From Pseudophaeomoniella oleicola (lineage: Eukaryota > Ascomycota > Eurotiomycetes > Phaeomoniellales > Phaeomoniellaceae), in NCBI GenBank assembly GCA_003868215.1, contig QWDQ01000065.1:62001-126000 (forward strand): 64,000 bases of DNA, in the 5' to 3' direction. The notes below the pieces were generated by a model. The model was not told the DNA's origin, did no database searches, and saw only the letters and a program-made list of their open reading frames with translations. The translations under genes and the position numbers were made by a program. Positions 33,911-45,273 of the stretch are shown piece by piece. Position 1 is the stretch's first letter. Each line of letters starts with the position of its first letter.

Positions 33911-36631
33911 CTACCAATCCCCCCTCCTCTTCCTCTTCTCCTTGTCGTACGCATTCGATTCCTTCCCTTCCTCCGACTGAATCTCTGCCACCAACCTGCG
34001 ATATTTGGCCTCGTACGCAGCATCGCGCTCCTTCTTGTCGCGCAACGACTCGCGTGCGAGGAAGTTGGCGTCCTTGCGGAGCTCGCGCAGCGCACCTTTG
34101 CGTTCGCGCTTGTGCTCGGCCTTCAGCTTGCCGATCTCGGCCCGTTCGCGGTCCGGGTCGTTGTGGCGGTCTGGGTTGAAGGATTCGTCGAATTTGGGGA
34201 CGGCGAGTTTGATGGCGAGGGGGCGGTGGTTGTGTAAGGCCAAAGGTTTGCGGTGCTTTTGGGACCGGGCTAGGAGGCCTTGCAGGGTGGAGAAGACGGA
34301 GTGGGTTTGGGTGATGAGGTCTGGCGATAGGGATTTCTTGCAGGATTTGCTGAGCAGATGGTCGAGGACGGTACAAGCGGGGTTGAAGATCTCGATGAAA
34401 GCAGAAGCCTCCGACCATAGGCCGGCAGCTGACTCCAGCAACGTCAGACAATTGCTAAACAGTTTCGCCTTCAATACTTCGTCATTTGCATCTCCTGTCA
34501 TAATACTCCAAAAATCTAGAGGAGTGTGATCAAGCGTTGCGGCCTTTTGAATCCTCAATGAAACCGTGGGTGCTCGATATGATATTATTCTCGAGGCATC
34601 TTTGTATTCGACGGGAGCCAAAGAAAGTAACGTGTTCAGTAGGAATAGCATCACCTCCGGGATATATCTCCTCGACAGTGTTTGATACTCGAGAGCTAGC
34701 GTAGTGCAGTAGATACCCTTGGAAAGGTCACCCAAAGAGCTAATCGAGCTCTGTGCCATGTATCTTGCCATGGTGAGTAGCGCCGGTGTAACGACAGAAT
34801 GGAAGTGATCAGATGTTGGGAAGATGTGCAACACGCCTGTAAGAAGGACGAGGTCACCTGCATCCAAGAAAAGAGGACGCTCGTCACACATTTCCGTGAG
34901 CTGTGCACGAAATTCCAAGCCCACCGCTAAGGGAAACGATTTGGCCATGGAGTGAACGTGCCGTAACAAGCTTTCAATGACAGAAGCTGGAGGAGGCGCC
35001 TCTTGCCTTGCCAAGTATGCGACGTGTTGTATAATGATTCTGCTGAAAACTTCGAGTTTCGACTTGTTGGAAGCCTTCAATTTCGGATGATACAAGGCTC
35101 GGATTCTCTGAACAACAATAGGCAAATCTTCCACCTTCACTTTCTTGGTGATCTCGAGAAAATGAGCATGCGTCGTGGGACATGGATAAGTAAAAGCAAG
35201 TCCGTCGCTTGAAGGGAGGTTTATTCCATCCTTCGGAGCAGCGAGATCCGGCAGTGTGAGATCACCAATGAATTCCGTATCGTCTTCATCCGACTCTTCG
35301 ATATCAGATGCTTCATCACCTTCGCTCAATGAGACGTCCGCATCGGGATCACTTGCGACGAGGTCTTCATCAATCAAGAACTCATCCTCGTCTTCCACAT
35401 CAAGGTCCTTCCGCTGGTGGTAGGATTCCTCAGGCTGACCTAGACCGAAAGCTTCAGCATCGTCGAAGACATCGTCGTCGGGATGCTCAACACCATCTAG
35501 CGAGTGCTCATCTTCGTCTTCGTCCTCTCCTTGCATTCGCTTGAGTCTTTTGGCTTCTAATTCGCGCAACCGAGCAGCTTCTTCTTCAAATTTCTCCTCC
35601 TCGGTCTTGGTACGTTCGCTCGGTTTTGAGCGGAGATCGAGGGCCATCTGCCGCACCCGCTCATTGTATTCTTCTTCTGCAGTCTTCTTACCCTTTCCCA
35701 TCAATAACGCAGCACGCTCGGGGTTCATCATCGCGGTTGAGCTGGTACCGGTAGCTGGCTCTGGCTCTGTCGGTTTTCGGGGTTGCTGTCTCATCAATTC
35801 GTAAAACTCCGACAGACCTTTGTCGAGTTCTGCTCTCAGGTCGTCGTCTTCCTCTTTCGCTTTTTGTCGTTCGTAGCGATAAAGCTTTGATTTCGCAATA
35901 ACTTCCTCCATTACCTCCTTCTTTGTCTTTGGACGCTCGGGAGTTTCCTCAGTCTCAGAAGCGAGATCAACATCTGCATCTTCCTCCTCATCATCCATAG
36001 ATAACCGTCGGCGCTTGCGTGGCCCATCACCGTTTTCGTCCACCGACGCCTCGTCGCTAGAGCCTTGAAGATCAGTCTCATCAAAATCATCCTGCTGGTC
36101 GACCTCATCTCCAAATTGAATTTCGCGCCCCGCATGAGTAAGCTGATAATCATCCTCATCATCCTCCAAATTGAAGATCGTACTCTTCTTCAGGCGTCGC
36201 TCGCTTTCCCGAGCATAACGTTCGGCTGCTCTTTGTTCCGGTGTCAGCGACGGATCATCCTCTCCAAAACGCCTGTCCGTTATGCCACCAACTTTGTTTC
36301 GGCGATGCAGTTCTGTCAGAAGGGTCTCTTTTCGGCGTTGCTCTCCCACAGCTTTAGTGATGGTAGGTCGGCCTTGCACTCCTTTGACGGGAGCGCCACT
36401 AAGTGTTCGAGCACTTGTAACGTCGAACTTCACTTTCCGGGAGGGAGCCTTGACCTCGAAGGGGTTGAAACGCTCTCGGATTCCCTGAAGCGCCTCGTGG
36501 CGGGCAAATTTCTTCTGCGCGTCAGAACCTTGATTCGCTGTTCGCTTTTTCTCCTTTTTGGATTTTTGCGGACCAATGACTCCATGTTCACGAAGCGATG
36601 TCTTGAGCTGCTTCAGCTGAGATGGAGGCAT
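33911..36631 (-). CDS. NOP14: Nucleolar U3-associated protein Nop14
   Basis: Component of the 90S/SSU processome needed for 18S rRNA maturation. Uninterrupted minus-strand frame, 906 residues from the Met at 36631 (MPPSQLKQLKTSL). Family signs: the basic N-terminus with NPFEVKAPSRKVKFDV, LLTELHRRNKVGGITDRRFGE and YARESERRLKKSTIFNLEDDE, long acidic stretches in the middle, the helical region with YPCPTTHAHFLEI, and the C-terminal Arg/Lys-rich helix ending in KYRRLVAEIQSEEG and KEKRKRRGDW, which fits nuclear and nucleolar import. An in-frame Met at 36709 would add 26 residues encoded partly by three 11-base repeats; I prefer the shorter start because the homologous N-terminus begins with MPPSQ-type sequence. 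Confidence 0.93.
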   Translation of the reverse strand: MPPSQLKQLKTSLREHGVIGPQKSKKEKKRTANQGSDAQKKFARHEALQGIRERFNPFEVKAPSRKVKFDVTSARTLSGAPVKGVQGRPTITKAVGEQRRKETLLTELHRRNKVGGITDRRFGEDDPSLTPEQRAAERYARESERRLKKSTIFNLEDDEDDYQLTHAGREIQFGDEVDQQDDFDETDLQGSSDEASVDENGDGPRKRRRLSMDDEEEDADVDLASETEETPERPKTKKEVMEEVIAKSKLYRYERQKAKEEDDDLRAELDKGLSEFYELMRQQPRKPTEPEPATGTSSTAMMNPERAALLMGKGKKTAEEEYNERVRQMALDLRSKPSERTKTEEEKFEEEAARLRELEAKRLKRMQGEDEDEDEHSLDGVEHPDDDVFDDAEAFGLGQPEESYHQRKDLDVEDEDEFLIDEDLVASDPDADVSLSEGDEASDIEESDEDDTEFIGDLTLPDLAAPKDGINLPSSDGLAFTYPCPTTHAHFLEITKKVKVEDLPIVVQRIRALYHPKLKASNKSKLEVFSRIIIQHVAYLARQEAPPPASVIESLLRHVHSMAKSFPLAVGLEFRAQLTEMCDERPLFLDAGDLVLLTGVLHIFPTSDHFHSVVTPALLTMARYMAQSSISSLGDLSKGIYCTTLALEYQTLSRRYIPEVMLFLLNTLLSLAPVEYKDASRIISYRAPTVSLRIQKAATLDHTPLDFWSIMTGDANDEVLKAKLFSNCLTLLESAAGLWSEASAFIEIFNPACTVLDHLLSKSCKKSLSPDLITQTHSVFSTLQGLLARSQKHRKPLALHNHRPLAIKLAVPKFDESFNPDRHNDPDRERAEIGKLKAEHKRERKGALRELRKDANFLARESLRDKKERDAAYEAKYRRLVAEIQSEEGKESNAYDKEKRKRRGDW

Positions 36632-36664
36632 TTTGTGAGAGCTTTGTGAGAGCTTTGTGAGAGC
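36632..36664 (-). repeat. 11-base tandem repeat, three copies, at the NOP14 start
   Basis: Unit GCTCTCACAAA on the coding strand, three perfect copies, ending at the base before the preferred ATG. Confidence 0.9.
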
Positions 36665-37002
36665 TGACCGCAACCCGGTCTTGAGCATGTATGGGCGCTG
36701 CGTATGCACTTGACTTTCGACTTAATACTGCACTTTTTTTAAGAAATTATTGCGGGACGAATTGGTAATGGTCCCACACTATCGTCCGTCATTAACTCCG
36801 TAATTAGTACCGTAGTCCTCCTGCAACGACCAGCATCTGGAACTGAGGTGGAAGAGGTTATGAACCTATTTCATGTGTGAAAACATCATTGATAGTGCTC
36901 TGTTCTTGTCTAAGGACTAGGGTTCCGCCTCAACTACAGTCTCGCGATGACAAAGTGTAAACAACCTCGGACGTCCCACTGTCCAGCGACAGATATATTA
37001 TC
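36632..37002. promoter_or_regulatory. Divergent promoter between NOP14 and an unknown gene
   Basis: 371 bases between divergent starts. The first 33 bases hold three perfect copies of TTTGTGAGAGC (36632-36664), directly next to the NOP14 start codon. Confidence 0.5.
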
Positions 37003-38281
37003 ATGTCTATCCACAAGGACGATCGGTTCTTGTGGTTTGTAGTTGGTATGTCTCTCTATATACTTTTTAGATGACGCTCAATTGACGCTCATCTCAACAG
37101 GTGTTGGGCTTTTTGTGGCCTACCACGGTCTTGCCGACCAACTCCACCGAATACGAAAACTCACTGAAATCACTCGCGATGAGAGCCCGGGCAAGAAACT
37201 TGACCAAGAGACCGAAGATGCAATCTCGCTGGAGACTCTGGAGGCCTTGTCGAAGAGCCACAACCATGATCTTAGAAATGCAGCAATGCGCATAATCTGT
37301 GAGCGCTTCACCAACGGGCCTGCTGTCAATCAACTGTTCCAGGACATTGCTGGGAATAACGCTCGGAAACGGGATGATGCCTTGACTGCAACGTTGTTCC
37401 TTTTAAATTCGAATGCCTTCAGTGAAACAACGGTATCGCGATGCTTCTATTCCACAGACTTTCTCAAGTCCCTGACCACATGCCTGGTGAACCTCCTACC
37501 TGAGCACAAGAGCCCAAAGTTCATTCAGCACTGCAACAACTCGTTGGCACCCTCAGCCACTGCACGTACATCCCCAGTCCGACCTCCCAACCGGCCCCAA
37601 GCAGAGACAAAGGCGCTGAAGATACTTTGGAAAGTTTTAGATGACGCCAAGTTCAATGCGCTGGCAGCAGGCTTAGTTTCCAAATGGCTTTCCAAATATC
37701 CGTTTCCGTGTGCAGTTGCTGAAGGTGGGGGCCAAAGAGATATGGTCTTGACACTATTTCAACACTGGTACGATGATGACCCTCTGATGAATAACATACT
37801 CTCTACGTTCTGCACTTTCAGCGAGGGCCGCCATGCGCTCATGAGAGCAGGGTATCCAATCTGGGGTGAGGGCTCTATGAACGATATCGACGACGATCAC
37901 GACGATCTCAGTTATACGGGTGACCTTGACGGCGACGTTGTCATGCACGGTGGAGAAGACACAGCAGGTCTATCGAGATCCTCATCCGGCAATCTTACTA
38001 CAGCCCAACAGCGACGGACCCGGCGACGCGCGAGACTCAGCACAGACAGTGCAGAAGAGCAAGCTGTGAGAAGAAGACGAAGAGAAGCCATGGTCATCAG
38101 TGACGGAGGCGGACCGTTAGGACAGGACAACATTATACAGAGAGAAGAAGGTCAGACTCCACCTGTACCCGCCACTACTGACGTAGAGGAGCAGCTCAGT
38201 CGGCTACAAGAGGAAGTGGATCGAGAATTCGAGGTCGGCGCTGTATTGGATGACCAACAGATGGCAGAGAGACTTGCATGA
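37003..38281 (+). CDS. Membrane-anchored helical-repeat protein, unknown function
   Basis: Two exons: 37003-37045 and 37101-38281, with a GT-AG intron that removes the stop-free but implausible start at 37043. The spliced protein (about 407 residues) begins MSIHKDDRFLWFVVGVGLFV, a likely single N-terminal membrane helix. Residues about 60-280 are helical with armadillo-like character (LETLEALSKSHNHDLRNAAM, DDALTATLFLLNSNAFSE, FSEGRHALMRAGYPIWGEG). The C-terminal third is acidic then Arg-rich and disordered (RRTRRRARLSTDS), and ends in a short coiled helix. I recognise it only as a conserved type of fungal protein; no function is assigned. The N-terminal anchor would fit an organelle outer membrane or ER, but nothing decides this. 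Confidence 0.78.
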
Positions 38282-40012
38282 GCATTTTGAATTGGTCATG
38301 GACTTCGAAGACCTGTGAGTAGCTTTCTCCTCATACTTTGCATTTGATACCCCCCTGCACTATCAGCGAACAAAATACAATATACTCTTGCATACGAACA
38401 AACGCTTTTCTTTCCATCACCGTACTTCCTTCAACCCAATATCTTTCTGCACTCCTAGTCCGATAGAGAAGATTAGACCCCTTTGCAACCCCACCAATGC
38501 GCCAAGAACCGTCCCTCCCCGATCCTTCAATCTTCTTTACTTGTACCTACCACCACCACCACCACCACCATCACCATCACAATCCGATTCCAGCAAACAT
38601 ACATACATCCCTTGCAATCCAATCCATTGATTGCAACACACACCGAACGAAGAGACCAATGAGAAATTCCATACACCACTACAATCACGTACCTGTTGGT
38701 GTCAAACAATAGGTAGAGAAATACAAGTATATAAACACAGCCATCCCTCCTCCTCTTCTTTCCTATTGTTCCTCTATTCTTTTCAAGTTCCAGATCTCCT
38801 TCTTATTGTCATCATTCCTGGATTCCTCCAATACCATCAAATAAGAAAGTAGAGCCACTGGGGTCCTTACTATTGTTTCTTTGACTTATTGATCTTACCT
38901 TCGGTTCCTGATCACCTTTGGGTACCCTTTCGTATGGAGAGATGTGGGATTGGGATTTGCAGAAGCATTGAAGGGGCTTTTCTGGTGGAAAGGGGTTTGA
39001 CTCGATCATGGTGTCGATGCTACCGTTGATGGGATGTCAGGGGATGTCGAGAGATGTGTGCATTGCTCTGCAATGAGTTGTGAGGTTCGACAGGTGTTGG
39101 AACTTTAGAGACAGCTTGTATCCGGTCGGATGTTGTGTGTGGCGTCAAGGTACCTATACACTGGCTGGGGGCAGGATGGTACGTCCTCAATATCGTGCAA
39201 CGAAATTGGATTGTACTAATGAACCACAGCATCGACAATGGAACGTTTTGCTGAACCAAAAGTTGCGAATTCTTCTCCACCCCCCCGGACCATTGGAAGG
39301 CCACACCCATCACGGATAACCCACGCAAAGGGGTTTGAGAGTACAAGCCTCGCCATATCGGTTCACCACAAATACAAAAACAAAAAAAAGAAAAAGAAAA
39401 CATACAACAGACGGGATTCGCTGGTGGTCACCCACCCAACTACTAACCGCCCGACCTGTGGCTTAAGTACGGCTGAGCGGACGGGAAGCCCTGTATTCCA
39501 CAGTCTATGGTCGTATGTGAAAGTGATAGATCTATGCTGGACTATAAACGACGGGGACTTGTTGACCCCAAGAATTGAGTGGAATACTACTGTTCGTCAT
39601 TGGTGGTTTATCATGTTCGGCCTACAGAGCACTAGAGGACGCTATTAACAAGATACCATCCAAGCAACGAACCACCAGGCTCGAAGATACCGCGATGCGT
39701 GGAAGACCGCGATCATCAGACAACTCGAAGTTGGTTGGTCATTGCTACTGTGAAGAGGGATTCCTGGACGTTGGTCGAATTAAGGTCTTACTGACTGTGG
39801 GTTCGTTCCTGGGATTTGCTCTACAGATCAGTCACGTCGCTACAATTCTGCTGATTTAACAAATCATTCATGGGGTTCCTAGCAAATTGTGCTAAGTCAT
39901 CCTTCAATCTTTTGGGGACGTAAGGGGGAAAACGTGCCGAAGTTCGATATACATGGCCAATATGCCTTCAAACTGGTGGCAGCAGTATCCCCCTTTCCCA
40001 GACCCTTACCCC

Positions 40013-40030
40013 GGGGGGGGGGGGGGGGGG
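40013..40030 (+). repeat. 18-base G homopolymer
   Basis: Eighteen consecutive G after CTTACCCC, in the gene desert. Homopolymers of this length are prone to slippage and to assembly error. Confidence 0.9.
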
Positions 40031-40514
40031 CAAACTCAGTATTGACCATCAGCAACCCCTTTACGCTCTCTGAACGTTTCTCGTGTGATTAATGGGCAAA
40101 GAAGTGCCCAGCGAGAGAGAGGACGAAACGTCGGGTAGAAAAATGCCCCTTTTAAGGAACACAAGAGTATAAGGGCATTCAGAGACCTTGTGAGAGGAGG
40201 CCAAAGTGGCTCGTCTTATGCAGAAGGCTGTTTTGCGACAGAGCAACGCTGGGGTTATCGGCTTCGTCCCGCCCGACCGTCGGTCACGCATAGGATTTAA
40301 TCGCATCCTCGCGCTTAGCCTGTTCCCGGAAATCCAGCCATCGCGACAGACTGCGACTGTTCGCTCCCCATGGCGCGATCGTGCTGAGGAGACGTGAAAG
40401 GCCAACGATGGTCGTGAGGACCGAGCTTACGATGACAGTCCTCGGCTAGGCTTTCAACAAGTCACTCAAGCGAGATCCGACTGGATACTACATTCTGCGA
40501 CAGCGGCAGAATAA

Positions 40515-40604
40515 GCGACAACAGCAGCTTCACTGGCCTGTGTCCGGAGGACCTCGGTACAGCGAGTGCAGTTGGTGGAGGAAAACCCCAATAGCTTGGT
40601 CGGG
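40515..40604 (+). repeat. Dispersed repeat, copy A
   Basis: About 90 bases starting GCGACAACAGCAGCTTCA and ending AGCTTGGTCGGG, roughly three-quarters identical by eye to copy B at 41965-42055. Both contain GAGGACCTCGGTACAGC. Confidence 0.75.
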
Positions 40605-41964
40605 AGCTTGGGTACGACAAGCTGTTTTTGGTCGGACATTCCGCTCATAACGACCACCGAGGACACGCAGCACGTAATCCGGTCTACGCAGCGTCCGCTA
40701 ACCAGAAAACGATACCATGACATCCTAATCAGAATCACGAGCCAACGATATGAAGATCAGAAAAAGAGAGAATTCGTTCGACGCATTACCCAACTATAAA
40801 ACACCGTGACATAGGGCATGCCGGATCACTTAGATGCAACCATTTTCCAAAAATCCGGATCGACCAAACTGAAAACGTTCGTCAGTTTATACATACGTGC
40901 ACGAAGATGTTTTCTAGACTTAGAGGTTATCTGGACTGTGTTATTAATCGATATCCGTCGTTTACAGGATATCACGATAATTCGACTCGGTAGAGCCAAG
41001 TTGCATTTGGATCGTATCATCATCGGCGAACGCGGTGAGAACACAGATTATGAAATAACACCCAGCCCTGTATCATCCGACGACAACTACACCTTTTATA
41101 CTCCTTCTCGATCAGATCACCAACCCACACACCGCCTGGTGGCACTCCAAGGCGCGACCCCGAATCGGTCCATGCGACCTCAACTGGCTGGCGGCCATTC
41201 ATATCGACCTTTCTCATGTCCCGGCGGTACGCGAAGCGCAATCTATCAAATCCTTCGCTGGGAAGACTACGGAAGCCTGTCAGAGTTTGATAGCGACTAG
41301 GAGACATTGTCTCTGTGGCACAATTTTGCATAATAAATGGTACGATATATACGGAGCCGTTGTCCATCCTCCAACAAACAGCAAGGACTGCAGAGGATAC
41401 AATGTCCCATACCTGGCTTCTAAGCACCAGTCGAAAGCGTTATCCGGATAAGGTCGAGCGTATGCCGCAGCAACGCATGACCCCGTTGACATGACTGTTG
41501 AATAAATGGATGCAGCCTGGCAGCGAGAGTCTGGGAACGATGCAAGTTCCATTCCTCTTCACGTTGTTCAGGGCACAGTCCTGCATGCACTACAAGTTCC
41601 CTCTACTTTACATCCTTTTACTCTACATCCTTCTACTCTACATCTCTTCTGCTGGCATCCCATTTGATTCCTACTTGAGTCCCCAAGAAGATAACAACGT
41701 TTCTTGTTTCTTTAAGTCCACAATCGCTCGACAACCGATCGAAGCATATTCATCCAGCCATCCGGGATAGTACCAAGGCTAGATCCTCGAGCTCGGCGTG
41801 GCGTGGATGGAAGATTGACATACGTGGGAACACAGGGGGTACCTACCGCCTGGATGGTGAAGACTCATGATGACCCAGATAAGGGGCCGCTGGACACCAA
41901 CGATGAACCCCATGTTGAACGGGCCAAGATTTCTAAGCGGCCTTTCATTTGCAGAGGAAAGGCT

Positions 41965-42055
41965 GCGACAACAGCAGCTTCATTGAGCTGTCTTCAGAGG
42001 ACCTCGGTACAGCAAATGGAGTCGACGAAAGAAGATACCAATTAGCTTGGTCGGG
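41965..42055 (+). repeat. Dispersed repeat, copy B
   Basis: Same orientation and near-same length as copy A. A third fragment, 42126-42152, matches only the first 27 bases (GACAACAGCAGCTTCACTG). Confidence 0.75.
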
Positions 42056-42828
42056 GACCCGTCGAAGAGAGGGGAACAAGACGTGATCTGATGACCACTG
42101 GGGAAGGCTTCAAGCATGGTCCCAGGACAACAGCAGCTTCACTGCTCTGTCCGTTGCTGCTGGCTTGAGCGTTGAACAGATGTGTGCATTCCGCTAGAAA
42201 GCACAAACATGACACATCGAGAGTTCCATTGCGCTCTCCAAACCCAACACATTTTCAGGATCGATCAATCGCTAGCCGGACGCGTCCTCAATGGCCCTAT
42301 CTTCTGTACTTTCGAGCTGGAAAAGGCACATAGCGCTCGTGATCCTGGCGTATACAGTTTGGCTCACAGGTGCTGCAGGTTTCGCAAAGCTCGGGGAGCT
42401 AAGATGTTACGCAAGTCGAAGTGGCCCGCATGTGAAGCAAGAACAAAGAAAAGACGCCGGAATAGGAGTAGGTAGAATATTAAATATAGAAACACCTTGA
42501 CTTGATGATTTGACGAGCTTGAGAATTTCCTCCGGCCATCTATTGCTTGTGCCTAGGAAATAGATCTGCCTGTTAGGAATGGTAGTCTGGCTGGGCAGAT
42601 GAGTTCGACCTGGACTGCCCTGATCTGGCTGACGCCATCAGCTCAGTGGTTGCTACCACAAATGCCGTATACCTCGTTCCTGTATGGAACCTGATACAAA
42701 GTGCTCGTAGACTACGTAGAGCTGCGAGGAATCGTCGATGCCGATGCTCAAGAATATGATACTACCAGAATGTTCTGACCGAGAGGCCCAGTTGGGGTAC
42801 CGCAAAATGGAGCAGGCTGCTGGCTACC

Positions 42829-42848
42829 ATCATACTACGTAGTATGAT
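42829..42848. repeat. 20-base perfect palindrome
   Basis: ATCATACTACGTAGTATGAT is its own reverse complement. Its core TACTACGTAGTA recurs in other spacers of the window. Confidence 0.9.
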
Positions 42849-44688
42849 ATACACAAGAAGTTCAGCTAAGATGGGCATGGGCAGTCCCGGACCACAAAGA
42901 CGGCCGTTTTCTTTGATGATCGTTGGACTAGAATGCCGCCGAGTAGCTTCGCATCATACCAAAGCCGGCGATCAACACATAGTTATGAGGTTGAAATGAT
43001 GGTTACGAATCTCATCTTCCGCTAGGTTACCTCCGAGTACGGTGTCTATACGACGTCGCAGTTGAGCCTGGATTGCCGAGGGTAGCATCAAATTGAGTAA
43101 AAAGAGGGTTGACCTTGGAAGCTCAAGCTGGAGGAATTCCAGGATGTTTGACCATAATCAAACATGCATTCGACAGCAGGCAATGACGCGGGAGATGGAG
43201 CCGCCAACGATCCAAGATCATCCTCCTACAGTAACTCTTTGTATGTAAAGCGAGCGCAAAGCACACTTAGCCGGCATGGCTTCAATGAGCTGTGGAGTTC
43301 CACTGTTTATACAAGACTCGCCAGGAACCATCGAGATATGGGGTTCTTTCATACTGTAGGATATTTTGGTGGGTCTTTTGCGGTCTTGCCTTATGAAGAA
43401 TTCAACCCCACCATAACAAAGACCCATCAAGACTCCAAGATCAATGGACTATAGTACTCTCAGCGAGCTATTCTAAGTCCGGAGGAACAACATGTCGGGA
43501 GCGCAAAGATTTTCATCAGGGCTAAGGCACATCGTATGACACCTTCCGTGCTAGAGTGACGGTCGTGTAAACTCACGCGAGATTACTTGGCCTGACACCG
43601 GGGGGTCCAAGAGATCGATCGCTTTTCGCTGCGTGGGATGGAGTCAATACGGTATGCTCCAATACTGTGACGTATCCTCGTATGCCAGGACTATTCCTGT
43701 TGACCCTGGCTGTAGATCGAGGATTGGCTGTTTTGACATAAGCAATCCTCCTGATCGTGAAGACGACCAAGTGGAAAGTGGACGCGGGTCGCTCAACGCT
43801 CTCTCAGGTACCCGGCAGTAGGGAGGCCAATGCGAATTATTGATTGGTGGCTGTGAACCAACGTCGAAAGGTTGGCATGCGTCTGGCTACTCGATGTAAG
43901 GTCTGGATGGCACACGGACCAATGAAAATCATCGAGGAGTAGGTGACTTTCTCACAGCGCAACCTCGGAAAGCGACTCCTCTCAGCTGTGATATCCGGTA
44001 TCCACAATCTTTCCTCCGACCGTAATTTCCAGGTTGCAGTCCCAACTGAGGTTTGAAGGTTCCTTCAGCTCGGATGGGGCCAATGGGATTCCTTTGAGCA
44101 GAGTGAATCCTTGGGAACATCAGCCGGCAGCCTTTAGCTTCGCATCCAGACCAAAGGAGAAGACTTGAGACATTCTGCTTGTTCTTGTCTGTTGTTTTCT
44201 TTGTTCCCACTCGGATGGCTTCATTGACACGTCTGTAACTTCACACCGGGTCTCTCCATTGGCTCCTCAAGGAAGTCTCTGACTGGTTCACCGACTTGAA
44301 GGTTGGCCCTTCCGGAGAGTCTCGTTAGTAAATGCCGCTGGTGGGGGTGATGAACGAAGTGGATGAATGAAAGGTGAAGTGGTTCAAATTCACAATTGGA
44401 TGCGCTCCTCCTACGATTGGTCATTGGCATGCTTGGGAGAGTTGTCGAGGCCCCCCGATAAGTATATGGTTTGATATATTAATTCCCTGGTCACCCTCCC
44501 CTCTCCCTCCCTCCGGTTCTTCCTTCTTCATCTGTTCTTCTATCGTCCGACACTCGACACTCGACACTCGTTTTCTCTACTTCGTAGTACATTCGTTTGA
44601 GACCACTCTCGTTCATATCCCTACTACAGTCTTTCATCTCAAGCTTCTTTGATCTATCAGTCATCAATCTCACCTTGCAGCCATCAAA

Positions 44689-45273
44689 ATGAAGTTCTCT
44701 ATCACTCTTGCTGCTGCTGCTCTCGCCTCTGGTGCTGTTGCTCAGTACAACATGACCTATACCACGGAGGTTGTCACTGCTTTCACCACCTACTGCCCAA
44801 CGCCCACCAGCCTTGTCCATGGCGGTTCGACCTACGTCGTCACCGAGGCCACTACCTTGACCATCACCAACTGCCCATGCACCCGCAGTCACCTTGTCAA
44901 CTCGACCTCCGTGAAACCAGTCCCAGCAACCCCAGTCCCAGAATCCACCGTCCCTGCCGAAGTCACATCGGTTGCCACTGTCGTCCCAGCTTCTTCCGCT
45001 CCGGCTTCATCTGCTGCTGCAGTCTCCTCCACCCTTGTTGCCGGTGAGACGACTGTTGTCTCTGCTGTCCCAACTACTATGGCTTCTGCTCCTTCCCCAG
45101 CCCCATACGCCAACTCAACCGTTGTCGTTGTACCCAGCTCTGGTGTCGCCTCTGGTACTGGTGCTCCAGCAACTACCTCCATCACACCATACACCGGTGC
45201 TGCCGGACACGTTGTTGCAAGCGCAGGTGCTGCCCTTGCAGGTGTTGCCGCCATCGCTCTCATGGCCTTCTAA
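44689..45273 (+). CDS. GPI-anchored Ser/Thr-rich cell-wall protein, CCG-6-like
   Basis: A 194-residue protein with signal peptide ([19 protein letters not shown]), a Cys-containing N-terminal module ([13 protein letters not shown], then [18 protein letters not shown]), a long Ser/Thr/Pro/Ala/Val-rich stalk expected to be O-mannosylated, and a hydrophobic C-terminus ([15 protein letters not shown]) after small residues, the pattern of a GPI-attachment signal. The Cys module matches the clock-controlled gene 6 type of abundant fungal wall proteins. Single exon; the ATG is in a strong context (CATCAAAATG) and follows a CT-rich promoter, suggesting high expression. Codon use is strongly biased to C-ending and T-ending codons. 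The C-terminal anchor is inferred from composition. Confidence 0.87.
   Translation: MKFSITLAAAALASGAVAQYNMTYTTEVVTAFTTYCPTPTSLVHGGSTYVVTEATTLTITNCPCTRSHLVNSTSVKPVPATPVPESTVPAEVTSVATVVPASSAPASSAAAVSSTLVAGETTVVSAVPTTMASAPSPAPYANSTVVVVPSSGVASGTGAPATTSITPYTGAAGHVVASAGAALAGVAAIALMAF

Larger units (their letters stand above)
38282..44688. other. Gene desert with diverged repeats
   Basis: 6.4 kb without a supported gene, the longest gap here. The first 600 bases are CT-rich and contain a CCA trinucleotide tract (38550-38580). Further on lie an 18-G run (40013-40030), a repeat found twice plus a fragment (40515, 41965, 42126), a threefold imperfect CTACATCCTTYTACT repeat near 41595-41645, and a 20-base palindrome at 42829-42848. 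The longest frame, 40818-41300 (160 codons, plus), has no recognisable domain. The last 250 bases are the promoter of the cell-wall protein gene. Confidence 0.55.

Noticed and set aside
33528-34451. 307-codon frame at the 3' end of NOP14, same strand
   Set aside because: It overlaps NOP14 in another frame, is Pro/Arg-rich because of the NOP14 basic C-terminus, and continues into a low-complexity UTR.
37043-37100. Start of the unknown helical protein at 37043
   Set aside because: This reading runs through a perfect GT-AG intron; the spliced start at 37003 gives a membrane helix continuing smoothly.
40466-40738. 90-codon minus-strand frame with several Cys over repeat copy A
   Set aside because: The opposite-strand frame of the other repeat copy is not conserved, so the Cys pattern is probably chance.
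41498-41770. Hydrophobic 90-codon frame with LLYILLLYIL
   Set aside because: The hydrophobic run comes from an imperfect tandem CTACATCCTTYTACT repeat; not a likely membrane protein.
38282-44688. Intact transposon in the gene desert
   Set aside because: I found no transposase or reverse-transcriptase-like frame and no clear terminal repeats; the shared repeat copies are too short and diverged to name an element.
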